This document shows positions 52,065 through 62,235 of a DNA stretch of 64,000 bases, piece after piece; position 1 is the first letter of the stretch, and each line of letters starts with the position of its first letter. A program made the position numbers and the translations under genes. The notes beneath the pieces were generated by a model. That model worked only from the letters and a program-made list of their open reading frames with translations. It made no database searches and had not been told where the DNA came from. This stretch comes from Phycisphaerae bacterium (lineage in GTDB: Bacteria; Planctomycetota; Phycisphaerae; UBA1845; Fen-1342), in NCBI GenBank assembly GCA_028279405.1, contig JANQNU010000010.1, positions 62,001 to 126,000 on the forward strand, in the 5' to 3' direction.

Positions 52065-53885
52065 ATGCATGCGTCCCCCCAATCGACAGCGTCATGTACC
52101 TCCACGAATGCTGCCGTCCTTCAAGCTCACGACGACAAGGTGTCGCAAACAGCCGGCGCGCCGCAACCCGATAGCGCACCAATCGCAGCCGATCCTGCAC
52201 CTGTCGCGTCCGAATTGCTAACTTCCCGGCGAACGATGCTCGGAACCCTCACGGCAGTGACAGCCGGCGCCCTCCTCGGAAAAAACGCCGTTGCTAGCTG
52301 CGGCACAAGCGTGGTGGCCTCCTGCACGTGCCCTGGTACGCCGGACTACTGGGCCGTCAATCTCGCGAACAAGGCGACGTTTGGGTACACGCCGGAAGTG
52401 CTGGACTGCATCTGCAGTAGCTACAATGGCTGGCTCTACGAGCAGCTCTATTTTCAATCCGACCCCGTGGCATATCAAAACCTGTATGACGCTTGGGAAG
52501 ACTTTGAATGTCAAATGGTCTCTGAATACCCGCTTCTTGCCCAAACGCAGCAGGACTGGTTCATGAACGGCGCAGGAAACTCCAACTACGCAAGGGAACT
52601 CATCGAGGCGCGCATCCGCCGTGCCATTGAGAGCCCCGCGCAGCTATTGGAACGCACAGTCGAGTTTTGGACAGACCACTTCAACGTGCCGCTGAACGGA
52701 ATCGCCCTGAATCCGAGCAAGATCATCGACGACAACATGATCCGCGAAAACGCCCACGGGAGCTTGTCAACTTTGCTTCTCGGCAGCGCGCTCAGTCCCG
52801 CGATGCTCGCATACCTGAATGGAGACAAGAACACCAAAAACAGCGTCAATGAGAACTACGCACGCGAGCTGCTCGAGCTGCACACCCTTGGCGTCAACAA
52901 CGGCTACGACCAGAACACGATCAATCAACTCGCACTGGCCCTTACCGGCTGGTACATTGACTCGTCCAACCATACCCACGAGGTGAAGTTCGACGTCAAC
53001 AGGCACTACAGCGGCTCATCCTTGGTCATAAAGTTCCCGCTCGACCCAAGTGACCCTGATATTTCACATCTCACTCTCAACAGCAACGACGAATACGAGC
53101 TCGATCTCACCAACATCTCGAAGAGCAAGCGCGTTGCCGAGGTGGTTGGCGCGCTCACCGATCCGTCCAAACTTGGCAAGAAGACAGCGAGATATGTCGG
53201 CATGAAGCTTGCCCGGCACTTCCTTGGTTACGATGCCGACACCATTGTGATGCCGTCGCGCGGCCCGATCGACGATGTCATTGTCGACACATATGCGCAA
53301 AGCTCAACGAATAACATCGCCGCAATGCTTGCTGAGATTCTCAGCGAAGAGGCAATGAAACAAGCAACACCGAAACTCAAGCGGCCGCTTCACTTGCTTG
53401 CATCCACGTGCCGAGCGTTCAATCCGTGGATGCCTATTTACTACTTTAATGGACAGATTGCCGGTTCAAGCACGCCAAGCCAAATCAATACGTACTTTCT
53501 TTCCCCGGCCGGCCACTCCCCGTTTGGTTGGCCGGCGCCAAACGGCTATCCCGACACCGCCGAGTTCTGGTCTGCCCTTTTTCACCGCTGGTCTTTTGGA
53601 GCGCGAATCAGCTCGAGCCAATTGACGATTGGCAGTGTCCTGGGTCGATACGGCCACGTGAAGATCGACGTATCCGCGGCAGATTCAACGTCAACGCCTC
53701 AAGACACCTTCGACTACTTCGAGCGCTTGATGCTCGCCGGCGGATTCACGCAAGACGAAAGGGAAACGATTGTCGACTATATCGCCGAACTGAATGCCGA
53801 TCCGAGCAATTGCTACAGCGACGAATACAAGAAGCGAATGATGCTCGGCCTCATGATCGGTGCTCCGAGTTTCCAGTGGTATTAG
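52065..53885 (+). CDS. DUF1800-family exported protein
   Basis: This 606-residue protein has a twin-arginine signal (SRRTMLGTL, near 55-85, followed by a hydrophobic AVTAGALLG stretch) and a DUF1800-type body with KATFGYTPEVL, FWTDHFNV, NEXYARELLELHTLGV-like and YDQNTINQLALALTGW stretches. The DUF1800 family is of unknown function and very commonly encoded next to DUF1501, as here. Signal and context imply a periplasmic or outer-surface location. The GC content appears lower than in the 10-47 kb region. Confidence 0.85.
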   Translation: MHASPQSTASCTSTNAAVLQAHDDKVSQTAGAPQPDSAPIAADPAPVASELLTSRRTMLGTLTAVTAGALLGKNAVASCGTSVVASCTCPGTPDYWAVNLANKATFGYTPEVLDCICSSYNGWLYEQLYFQSDPVAYQNLYDAWEDFECQMVSEYPLLAQTQQDWFMNGAGNSNYARELIEARIRRAIESPAQLLERTVEFWTDHFNVPLNGIALNPSKIIDDNMIRENAHGSLSTLLLGSALSPAMLAYLNGDKNTKNSVNENYARELLELHTLGVNNGYDQNTINQLALALTGWYIDSSNHTHEVKFDVNRHYSGSSLVIKFPLDPSDPDISHLTLNSNDEYELDLTNISKSKRVAEVVGALTDPSKLGKKTARYVGMKLARHFLGYDADTIVMPSRGPIDDVIVDTYAQSSTNNIAAMLAEILSEEAMKQATPKLKRPLHLLASTCRAFNPWMPIYYFNGQIAGSSTPSQINTYFLSPAGHSPFGWPAPNGYPDTAEFWSALFHRWSFGARISSSQLTIGSVLGRYGHVKIDVSAADSTSTPQDTFDYFERLMLAGGFTQDERETIVDYIAELNADPSNCYSDEYKKRMMLGLMIGAPSFQWY

Positions 53886-53951
53886 GCGAATCTTGCGAAC
53901 ATTCCGTTGAGGCAATGTAGCGTTTCCTGAAGCAACAAGTAGAGGTGCGCC

Positions 53952-55439
53952 ATGGCAAACTATGACAAGAATGCATGCGACGACTATAACTACACGATCA
54001 ATCGCCGACAGCTCATGGGCGCGTCAGCGGCCACGCTTGCGGCCTCGGCCGCGGGCGTCGCTTTGCTGGGTGGCGTCGCCAAGAAAGCGGCGGGAAAAAC
54101 GCTGGGCGACTGCCCGCCGTTGCCCACTTCGGGCAACCACGTCTTCATTTTCTTACACTTGGCGGGGGGCGCCGACACACTCGGCATGATCACACCTCCG
54201 CTGGGACCGGGTACGACGTATGATGCGCTGCGCGGCGGCACGGCCGTGGAATTGACAAGTGCGGAGACAATGCCACTTCATTCTGGGTCCAATGACTATT
54301 TCCGATATGTCTCAGAATTGGACGTCATGATCAATGGCAACAGTTCGCTCGATGGTATCTGGAGCGATGGAAAACTGGTGATCTCGCCTGCGACTTCGTT
54401 GCCAAATCAGTCATATTCCCATTTTCAGGCAACTGATTGGTTAAGCCGTATGCTCGAAGGTGATTGCGGCGACCAATACGACGGCTTCCTCGCGAGATTC
54501 CTGAATACGACTTCCGGAACGACGAACGGCCGACTGCGCGGCTTGAGCATCAGCCCGGGCATTCTGGGTCCGCTGGCCAACAGTGATCCGTCAAACATCC
54601 GAGACACGCTCGCGATCAATGATCTTTGCACGTCGGGCATTGGTGGGCTGTTCGATCGCACCGTTAGCTGTCTCCTCAACAGTGAGCCAGAACGTCGCGA
54701 GAAGCTTCTCCAAATGTATGATGCCCAGCTTTCCTACGACGCTTGGCCTGGAATTGCGCTGGCAACGGCCTGTTCCGTGGACACACTTCAGAATGCTGTT
54801 GATTGCAGCCAGCCAATTCCGGCAGGGTACGATCCCACGCACCCGCTCGACGTCAAGTTGATGAACCTCGCGAGACTATTGAAATCCAACTCCGGCAATG
54901 GCATTGGTGTACAAGTTGTGGCCTTGGAATACGGCGGTTGGGATACGCACAACAATCAAAAGTCGCGCATGCTCGGTGCGAACGGTCTCGTAGCGAACCT
55001 CGCCCGCGCACTAACGTCCTTCTACAATGACATGAAAGACTGCCCCGTCGATTTCACGCTCGCCTCCGTGACCGAGTTCGGGCGCAATCTCGATCCCGGC
55101 GGATCGACCGGGACCGAGCATGGCCACGGAGGACCCGCGTTCATCTTTGGCTCAAACATCAACGGCGGTCCGTTGGCGCTAACGCAATTCGGCAACATTC
55201 CCGGAGTCGCCGGACCCTGGGGTGTGAGCGGTTACGACGCGCTGGATCACCTGCACGACGTCCAGTCCACCGAATGCACCGGCAGTCGCGACATCTGTGG
55301 CCTGGTCGATCCGCGCGATCTCCTTGTTGAGATATTTGATGAAAACATGAATGCCAACGTCACACAATTGTTCGAACCGGCCCCCACCCAATGCGCGTAC
55401 GAGGTCAGCTCGGCGACGAACTATGGGCTCATCATTTAA
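53952..55439 (+). CDS. DUF1501-family exported protein
   Basis: This 495-residue protein begins with INRRQLMGASAATLAASAAGVALLGG, a twin-arginine signal, and continues as DUF1501 (VFIFLHLAGGADTLGM, then VVALEYGGWDTHNNQ and FTLASVTEFGRNLDP), a sulfatase-like or phosphatase-like fold. It begins 66 bases after the DUF1800 gene with AGAGGTG upstream and probably shares its transcript. The pair is widespread but uncharacterised; a role in modifying or anchoring surface molecules is speculation. Confidence 0.85.
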   Translation: MANYDKNACDDYNYTINRRQLMGASAATLAASAAGVALLGGVAKKAAGKTLGDCPPLPTSGNHVFIFLHLAGGADTLGMITPPLGPGTTYDALRGGTAVELTSAETMPLHSGSNDYFRYVSELDVMINGNSSLDGIWSDGKLVISPATSLPNQSYSHFQATDWLSRMLEGDCGDQYDGFLARFLNTTSGTTNGRLRGLSISPGILGPLANSDPSNIRDTLAINDLCTSGIGGLFDRTVSCLLNSEPERREKLLQMYDAQLSYDAWPGIALATACSVDTLQNAVDCSQPIPAGYDPTHPLDVKLMNLARLLKSNSGNGIGVQVVALEYGGWDTHNNQKSRMLGANGLVANLARALTSFYNDMKDCPVDFTLASVTEFGRNLDPGGSTGTEHGHGGPAFIFGSNINGGPLALTQFGNIPGVAGPWGVSGYDALDHLHDVQSTECTGSRDICGLVDPRDLLVEIFDENMNANVTQLFEPAPTQCAYEVSSATNYGLII

Positions 55440-56125
55440 GGACCTGTTTCCTGGATGTTGCACCGTCCAAGGCCAATCGTACGAGCGACGCGAACCACCA
55501 CGCGAAGAAGCCTCCCTTCGATTGGCTAATGGACAAAGCTAACGGACAAGGACGTCCTCTGCGTTATCTGATGTGCCAACCAAACACCACCGTGACGCGA
55601 ATCGCGGAGGATGACGTAAGTTGCATTTTTGAACTTCAGCGGCGAATCAGGTTCGCTCGAGATAGCAGTCGGTGACGACGGGCAACTGCACAGCTCGCAA
55701 CCACCGGATCGCCGCCCAGGCAGTGTCCCATTGACCTGCGCAGCGCCCGTCCGCCTCTTATTCGTTGACGACAGCGGACAGTAGCTGGTCAAGGCCGACT
55801 GCGAATCGGCGTCTATCGCAGATCGCCTACACAGGCGAGGGCTGCATAGCATCGCATTGCACCCAAAATCGGTCTGTATTCAACTAACTGGTATCACCGC
55901 AGTGATGATTGCGACAATCGTTAACGTCACGGACGGTATCTGGATACTGCAATGATGACTTTGTAACATAAGACCGAGAAGGGCACCGGTGCTCGTCCGT
56001 CAGCGGGTATAGAGTGCCATGCCGTCGGCGCTCAGTGTCGGCATGATGTGGAGGGGGCGGGGCTGAAGGACAATGCCAAACAACGTGGCGGAATCAGGAC
56101 GATCAATCCGAGGAGAACGGCCGCA
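55440..56125. other. Intergenic region before the DUF4132 gene
   Basis: This 686-base stretch shows no gene with homology. Near 55893-55906 (ATCAC-CGCA-GTGAT) and 55907-55919 (GATTG-CGA-CAATC) two short inverted repeats stand back to back, in a relatively AT-rich part, possibly a control site. AGGAG at 56111-56115 is the Shine-Dalgarno site of the next gene. Confidence 0.45.
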
Positions 56126-59065
56126 ATGGATCGATTGGACGACGTCTTAGCCAAGCTCAAGAAACAGAGCTGGACGAACTACTCTGGGTTCGACGGCATC
56201 GCCAAGTACGTGCGGAATGGAGATGACGCCACGCTGCGCGCCCTTCCGGCGCCCGGTCAATACTCGTACTGGACTGCTGACCTGACACGTGCATTGTCCG
56301 ATCCGGACAAGTGGACCGAACAGGATGCGCGATTGGCCCAGATCCTGTTCAAACTAGGGGCGGAGTATCCGCTTTGGGAGTGGCTTGGCCGGTTCCTGAG
56401 CCGTGAACCCCAAGGTGGAGAGTTCTTCGACAAGATTGCCGGCTCATGTAAGGGCTGGTCGGCGAGCAAGGTAGCTGCGAGTGCGATTGGCCACTTGCAC
56501 CAGTTCGTTTCGGACAACGGCCCCACGTCGCTCGGACGGTATCTCCTCGCGTTGAGTGCGAAGGATCTTGCTCGAGCGGTCAAAGGCGCCCGGTTCACCA
56601 ACTCTGCTCCTGAGTTCGTTGAACTGTTCCTGGATCACGCGCCCGACCGGTTGGATGCGGTCCTACCCTTGGTTCTGGATCGTCTTCGATGGAGATCCGG
56701 ACAAGCGGAAGTGCTCGCTGTTCTGCTACAAAAGAACGGCGTTCGCTACGAGAAATTCGTTTCGAAGCGGATCCAGAAAGAGAAGGACATCTGGGCCAAG
56801 TTTCGTGCAATGCAGGTACTCCACGCCTTTGCCCCGGATCGACACAGGACCGCTGCGCTCGCGGTATCGCGTGAAGCACTGTCGAGCAATCCATCGAAGG
56901 TTAATCAGAATCAGGTGGCCGAGTGGATGGCTGACAAGCTCGGCGAGGACGTCGTGCAAGATCTGACTGGCTTTGCTCGGAAGGCTACGTCGGACGGGCT
57001 CGTAGCCGGAATGGCACAGGTCGCTGAGTCGCGGCTGGGAGACCACGCCGTGCCGATTCTCGAAGCCCTGTTGACTAATGCGCATGCCGATGTTCGGGCC
57101 GTGGGGGTCGAGTCTCTGATTCGACGCGGAGACGCCAGGCACGAGACTCCCATTGAAGCGGAACTAAGAGAGGGACTTGGAGAAAAAGATGCCGGGCAGG
57201 TGCTCAGCGCCCTCGCGTTGGCGAGCAAGTGGAAGCCGGCCAAGCTGCTGGACGTACTATGGGGATTGCTTGAGCACCAGTCCAAATCAGTTCGGCAGGC
57301 AACCGGGCGTGTCCTTGCAAGTCTCGGCGAAAGCACTGTCGATGAACTGGCGACCCGGCTAACGCATAAGAAGGCGGATGTCCGTCTGGCTGCCGCCGAG
57401 GCACTTGCTGCTGCTGGGTCAGGGGCGGCATTGGCTGCACTTGAGGACCGGCTTGATAAGGAACCCAACGAAGACGTGCGCGATCAAATGCTCTTCGGTC
57501 TCGAGACCGCCTGGGCGAAGCAAGGACGCGAAGTCTCAAAGGCGGACATCGCCGCTCGGATGAAACGCATCAGTGGCAAACTTGAACAGCCAGTTGCGGA
57601 CTGGCTCCCGGAGCAGACTCTGCCTGCGTTGAAATGGACGGACGGAGAGCGACTTTCGATTCGCGACATCCGTTACATGCTCTATCGCCAGTCGCGAGCC
57701 AAGGAGACAAGACCTGATCCGGAAGCCGCGGCCGTCTATCGATTGCTTGATCGCTCGAACGCGGGGCCCTTCGCCGCCGCCGTTCTAACTGCGTTCTTAA
57801 AGAGCAAGCAGGACGCTTCAGACCACTGGGCGTTGTCGATCGCAGGCGTGCTCGGAGACGACTCATTGGTCCCCGCCCTCGCGCCGCAGGTCAGAACCTG
57901 GGTAGAGAATAGTCGAGGGAAGATGGCCGAGCGGGCCGTCCAAGCCTTGGCATTGCTTGGGACAGACAGCGCGCTACTGGCAGTGGATGCCTTCGCGATC
58001 CGGTATCGCTCCAAGATGAAGAACGTCGGGCGGGCGGCCGCGGAGTCGTTCGCCCAAGCAGCCGAACGAATGGGGATTACTCCGGACGAACTCGGTGACC
58101 GGGTAGTGCCCTGGCTTTGTTTCTCCCCGGACAAACCTCGTCACATCGATGCCGGACAAGCTCAGTACGAGGTTCGGATCGGACCCGACTTCAAATTGCG
58201 ATACCACGACGCCAAGAAGGGCAAGACCGCAAAGAGCCTGCCAAAAAGTGCATCCATTGAAGTAAGAGCAGCGATGAAGGAAGTCGCGGCCACTCTCCGC
58301 GAGGTGATCAAGGCACAAACGCTGCGGCTGGAGAACCTGCTCGTTCGGCAACGGCGTTGGCCACTGAAGCGGTGGCGTGAGTTGTTCCTGCAGCACCCTG
58401 TTCTGTTACCGTTTGCCACGCGCCTCATTTGGGGTGTCTACGACAACGAGGACAAACCGGCAGGGCTGTTCCGGGCCCTGGAGGATCGAACACTCACAAC
58501 GAGTACTGATGACGCATACAACGCACCCGAGGACTCGGACATCGGGCTCGTGCATCCGTTGGAAATCGACGATGCGGCGCGGTCAGAGTGGCTGACTCAC
58601 CTGGCTGACTACGAAATCGAGCCACCATTCCCTCAGTTCGACAGAGAAGTGGTTCTCATCTCAGATGACCAGCACGATCAAAAGAGCTACGTCGCTCTTG
58701 ATGGCACGTCGCTTAATGGCATGACGTTCAAGGGACGTGCCGAGCGGCTCGGTTGGGTGCGGGGCTCTGTAGTAGATGCAGGCGGGGTAAGCAGCTACCA
58801 CAAGAGCTTCCCGGCGGCGAATGTGGACGTCCTGATCGGGATAGAGGGAATGTTCATGGGGATGGACATGTACGACGAAATCACACTCGGTCCGGTCTAT
58901 TTTGTCCGAGATGGAGAAGTGACGTACGGTAGCTACGAATATGACGAGCCGGGCGACGAGACCGATGGCCGAGTCCTGCGCTTCGGAGATGTCCCTGCAA
59001 TTGCCTTCTCTGAGGCCATGGGGGACCTGCGACGCATCGCCGGCGACAAATCGGACGAAGCCTAG
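56126..59065 (+). CDS. DUF4132 (MolR/YehI-like) HEAT-repeat protein
   Basis: This 979-residue protein begins at ATG 56126 with AGGAG ten bases upstream. Residues 180-500 resemble HEAT-like helical repeats (KKADVRLAAAEALAAAGSGA, SVRQATGRVLASLG). The C-terminal half has the DUF4132 pattern WPLKRWRELFLQHPVL and FATRLIWGVYD (about 750-780). E. coli YehI (once called MolR) belongs to this family. No membrane helix or signal is seen, so it is cytoplasmic. It is convergent with the SWIM gene, with 15 bases between the stops, and likely acts with that gene's cluster. Confidence 0.85.
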   Translation: MDRLDDVLAKLKKQSWTNYSGFDGIAKYVRNGDDATLRALPAPGQYSYWTADLTRALSDPDKWTEQDARLAQILFKLGAEYPLWEWLGRFLSREPQGGEFFDKIAGSCKGWSASKVAASAIGHLHQFVSDNGPTSLGRYLLALSAKDLARAVKGARFTNSAPEFVELFLDHAPDRLDAVLPLVLDRLRWRSGQAEVLAVLLQKNGVRYEKFVSKRIQKEKDIWAKFRAMQVLHAFAPDRHRTAALAVSREALSSNPSKVNQNQVAEWMADKLGEDVVQDLTGFARKATSDGLVAGMAQVAESRLGDHAVPILEALLTNAHADVRAVGVESLIRRGDARHETPIEAELREGLGEKDAGQVLSALALASKWKPAKLLDVLWGLLEHQSKSVRQATGRVLASLGESTVDELATRLTHKKADVRLAAAEALAAAGSGAALAALEDRLDKEPNEDVRDQMLFGLETAWAKQGREVSKADIAARMKRISGKLEQPVADWLPEQTLPALKWTDGERLSIRDIRYMLYRQSRAKETRPDPEAAAVYRLLDRSNAGPFAAAVLTAFLKSKQDASDHWALSIAGVLGDDSLVPALAPQVRTWVENSRGKMAERAVQALALLGTDSALLAVDAFAIRYRSKMKNVGRAAAESFAQAAERMGITPDELGDRVVPWLCFSPDKPRHIDAGQAQYEVRIGPDFKLRYHDAKKGKTAKSLPKSASIEVRAAMKEVAATLREVIKAQTLRLENLLVRQRRWPLKRWRELFLQHPVLLPFATRLIWGVYDNEDKPAGLFRALEDRTLTTSTDDAYNAPEDSDIGLVHPLEIDDAARSEWLTHLADYEIEPPFPQFDREVVLISDDQHDQKSYVALDGTSLNGMTFKGRAERLGWVRGSVVDAGGVSSYHKSFPAANVDVLIGIEGMFMGMDMYDEITLGPVYFVRDGEVTYGSYEYDEPGDETDGRVLRFGDVPAIAFSEAMGDLRRIAGDKSDEA

Positions 59066-59080
59066 TGCGGCTCTCCTGAT

Positions 59081-61117
59081 TCATGCGTACTGCTGGCTCC
59101 AGATTGCCGTGACCTCTTTATGGAGCGCCAATCGGAGCACATAGCTCGATTCGAGCAGGCACCCTGGCGCGTCGGAGCGATCACTTCCGCGGCGAAGATG
59201 TTCGAGTGCTTCAATCGTCCGCCGAACGGCGTCCCGGCAAGTAACGAGACTCAACATATCAAAGGCATCGCCCGTGGCGTGCAAGGGGGCAAGGTCGCGA
59301 TGCACGCGCAGACCAGCCGCGGCAACATCTTCGAGCTGGTCCAGGGCCGTCCTGAGCATCATTCCGACACTCGACCCGGGTATGTCCGTACTATCGAATT
59401 CATGCTCGGATGGGACTTCGATGGCCTCTCCAGCAGCCGAGCTGGCCTGCGATGGCGCAGTAGCCGATAATCCGTCTCCGTCGAGGGTTGTATGGACGAG
59501 TCGCCCTCCCGCGACGAGCGTGATTGGCTCAAGGTACACGCCATCCGGACCGGCGCGCAGTTGACCGAAAACGGCCTCCAGTCGCCGCACGGATTCAACA
59601 TGCTCCACGGCGCGCGGCATGTTCTCATCGAACACCACGCGCAATGGCAGAACGCAACCATCCGTGTCAATCAGCTCCCGGTGCAAGACCTGATCGACCT
59701 CATCGTACGTCGCGTCGCCCAGGTTCGCAGGCGCCAGGAACACAAGGTTCTCATTCTCCGTCTGATCGGTAAGCCCACCGCCGAAGGCCCGTTCCACCTT
59801 TGAGCGCAGATCACGCCACGACTTCACGCTGGGTACATGCGCGAGATTGGTGTCACCCATCCGAACGGCACGAGGTCCCTGACGCCCGGATAGCCTGCCC
59901 ACCGGGTTGCGAAAGACACCGGCGACTCGGTAACGGGAGCGGCTCGCCTCACGCGGATCGCGTACACCTGACCATGGAAACTCCTGTGTGTAGCGGACCC
60001 GCGGATCAAACGGCTGGCCCAAGGGACGCGTATCCGTCCAGGTGTTCCAGCACTGGGAACCAACCTCCCAAAAGTAGACGGTTAGACCCTCAAAACCGCT
60101 TTGCGTCCGCCACCGACGCGCCCCGATCCCAATCAACTCCAGTTCGCCGACAGCCTGCTCATACTTCGAACGGTGCACGCCAACAAGTGCGGGCACAGGC
60201 TGCACCAGCGCCACCGCAAGGGCCCAAGCCAGTCCGGCCGCGCGCAATACGCGCGCCGAATCGCCGTGGGCGTCGCGTGTGAGCAGCAACCCTGTTTCGG
60301 TCGCGAGGACATTCAGTACGCGTTCCAGACGCGGAAGATCAACACCATGCGCGGACACCGCCAGAGTCTTCAGGCGATCTCGCGTGGCATCGGACACACG
60401 CTCAATGCCGATCATGACCATTTCGCTCAGTATCTGACGTACCGATGTCAGCACTTCATCACGTGTCCGCGGAGACCCGGAGGAGGCCTCCAGGGCACCC
60501 TTGGCCGACTGCGGAAGTGGACGCCCCTGACGCGACCAGAACGCCAGCACTGCGGTCACTTTGTGCTTGCAGGGGCCCGACGCGTGGCAGGTACACAGCA
60601 TGCCGTCCAATCCCCGGGCCGCGAGCCACCGGACGGTGGCGTTCTGGAACGGGAGCGTGATGATGATCGTCGCATCAACGTCGCATTGGGCGTCGCCGTG
60701 AGGGGTTCCCACAGCTTGGCGGAAGAGCGCCTTGCCGGCCCACTTCTCAAGCGCCTCCGGCGTGACCGCCATGATCTCGCCTACGGGATCGACATCCGTT
60801 TGAGTGGTCGAATCAACATCGGCAGGCGGCAGCTTGTCGCGCAGATACAACAGGACGGTGAGCACGTGGCGACAGACGGCGCTCGCCCCGCAGTCGCATC
60901 TCGCGGCTGTTGGTACCGCCCCTAGCCGCACCACTTGTCCCTCAACGTCGAACGTCAGTTGGTCCCCTTCAGAACCGATGTGCCGGGGAGCGGATCGCTG
61001 AACGTCCTTGTGTGCACGGCGAACGAGACCCTTGTTGGCCAGGGCAGCCAACGCGTCATCGTCAAGAACGGCGAGTTGCCGCGCAAGCACACCTAGCTCA
61101 GGGCTTTCGCCAGCCAC
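59081..61117 (-). CDS. SWIM zinc-finger protein (YehQ-like)
   Basis: This 678-residue protein from GTG 61117 (AGAGG eight bases upstream; 61090 or 61171 are alternatives) carries two SWIM-type zinc sites: RCDCGASAVCRH and, about 100 residues later, CTCHASGPCKHK, with the CxC-n-CxH spacing. SWIM domains bind zinc and act in protein or nucleic-acid contacts. The rest (about 190-650) has alpha/beta alternation without recognisable enzymatic motif. Its order matches the E. coli yehQ-type partner of the VWA protein encoded upstream, with which it overlaps by 25 bases. Confidence 0.85.
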   Translation of the reverse strand: MAGESPELGVLARQLAVLDDDALAALANKGLVRRAHKDVQRSAPRHIGSEGDQLTFDVEGQVVRLGAVPTAARCDCGASAVCRHVLTVLLYLRDKLPPADVDSTTQTDVDPVGEIMAVTPEALEKWAGKALFRQAVGTPHGDAQCDVDATIIITLPFQNATVRWLAARGLDGMLCTCHASGPCKHKVTAVLAFWSRQGRPLPQSAKGALEASSGSPRTRDEVLTSVRQILSEMVMIGIERVSDATRDRLKTLAVSAHGVDLPRLERVLNVLATETGLLLTRDAHGDSARVLRAAGLAWALAVALVQPVPALVGVHRSKYEQAVGELELIGIGARRWRTQSGFEGLTVYFWEVGSQCWNTWTDTRPLGQPFDPRVRYTQEFPWSGVRDPREASRSRYRVAGVFRNPVGRLSGRQGPRAVRMGDTNLAHVPSVKSWRDLRSKVERAFGGGLTDQTENENLVFLAPANLGDATYDEVDQVLHRELIDTDGCVLPLRVVFDENMPRAVEHVESVRRLEAVFGQLRAGPDGVYLEPITLVAGGRLVHTTLDGDGLSATAPSQASSAAGEAIEVPSEHEFDSTDIPGSSVGMMLRTALDQLEDVAAAGLRVHRDLAPLHATGDAFDMLSLVTCRDAVRRTIEALEHLRRGSDRSDAPGCLLESSYVLRLALHKEVTAIWSQQYA

Positions 61118-62235
61118 TCGGCTAACCTCTGCGGAGTCAGTGCTGCAACTTCGGCGCCCATGTCCACGCATTGCGCTGCGAGCGCGTGGTCGTAGACCGG
61201 CTCCGCGGTCGCGTCGAGCGCCGCGAGGCCGAGCACGCGCGTGCCCGATTCACGCAATCTCTTGATCGCTCCTAACATTCGATTCGTCGGTGCGCCTTCG
61301 TAGAAGTCCGTGACGAACACGACAACGGTGCGCGTTGGATGCCGCACCAGTGATTCGCAGTAAGCCAGTGCGCGTCCGATGTCGGTTCCGCCTCCGAGCT
61401 GAACACTCATCAGCACCTCGACCGGATCACTGGCCGCCTCCGTCAAATCGACAATCTCCGTGTCGAATGCGACCAGGCTGACGCGCATCGCCGGCAGGCC
61501 CTTGAATATGCCCGCCATGACCGCCGCGTGAATAACGGAGTCCATCATCGACCCACTGCAATCAACGGCCATGATGATGTGCCACTTGATATGGTGCTGG
61601 ATGCGCGAGTTAAAGAACAACGCGCTGAGTACCAGTCGTTTGTGCTCCCGGTCGAAGTGCTTCAGATTCGCCCGAATCGTGCGGCGAACATCGAGATTCT
61701 TCGCCACCTTGAGCAGGCTGCGCCGTTGCCGGTTCAACCGTCCCCAGAGTGCCTGCCGAACGTCCTTTGCCAGCTTGCGGGTCAGCTCATCGACAATCTG
61801 CCGCACGATGCGCCGTGCCGATTCGAGCACGTCACTGTTCATCATGCCGCGATAGGTCAGGACCGCCTTGAGCAATTCGTAGCTTGGCTCGAGCTTGTCG
61901 AGCACTTCGCGATCCGTCACCAGTTCGGTCATGCCATAGCGATCCAGGGCGTGTCGTTCGACGACTTCCACAGTCTCTCGCGGAAACAGATCGCGCACTT
62001 CCGCAAGCCAGTCTGGCAGAACGAGGGCGCTTGGATCAAGACTGCCCTGGCGACCCGCCCCCGGCCGCACGCCGCGAGCAGCGTATTCACGCCCATAGAG
62101 GTACTCGAGCACGCGGTCCATCCGGGCGTACTCTGCCCTCTCAGCGCCGCCCAGCTTCTTCTCAGCGAAACGGCCAAGAACCAGCCGCCACCGCTGCATC
62201 GCCAGCTTGTCTTGAGGTGTCGGCGCTGCGCTCAT
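61093..62235 (-). CDS. VWA-domain protein (YehP-like)
   Basis: This 380-residue protein has a helical N-terminal half and a von Willebrand factor A-type domain from about 215 with the MIDAS signature DCSGSMMDS and, further on, GGGTDIGRAL and VTDFYEG. It resembles CoxE and the MoxR-linked VWA proteins that work with AAA+ chaperones of the MoxR type. Its ATG overlaps the stop of the upstream DUF5682 gene as ATGA and its end overlaps the SWIM gene, so the three are translated together. No signal peptide. Confidence 0.9.
   Translation of the reverse strand: MSAAPTPQDKLAMQRWRLVLGRFAEKKLGGAERAEYARMDRVLEYLYGREYAARGVRPGAGRQGSLDPSALVLPDWLAEVRDLFPRETVEVVERHALDRYGMTELVTDREVLDKLEPSYELLKAVLTYRGMMNSDVLESARRIVRQIVDELTRKLAKDVRQALWGRLNRQRRSLLKVAKNLDVRRTIRANLKHFDREHKRLVLSALFFNSRIQHHIKWHIIMAVDCSGSMMDSVIHAAVMAGIFKGLPAMRVSLVAFDTEIVDLTEAASDPVEVLMSVQLGGGTDIGRALAYCESLVRHPTRTVVVFVTDFYEGAPTNRMLGAIKRLRESGTRVLGLAALDATAEPVYDHALAAQCVDMGAEVAALTPQRLAEWLAKALS

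Noticed and set aside
55526-55852. A 108-codon minus-strand frame in the gap before the DUF4132 gene
   Set aside because: No Shine-Dalgarno site, no homology, and a Cys/Ser/Arg-rich composition typical of random frames.
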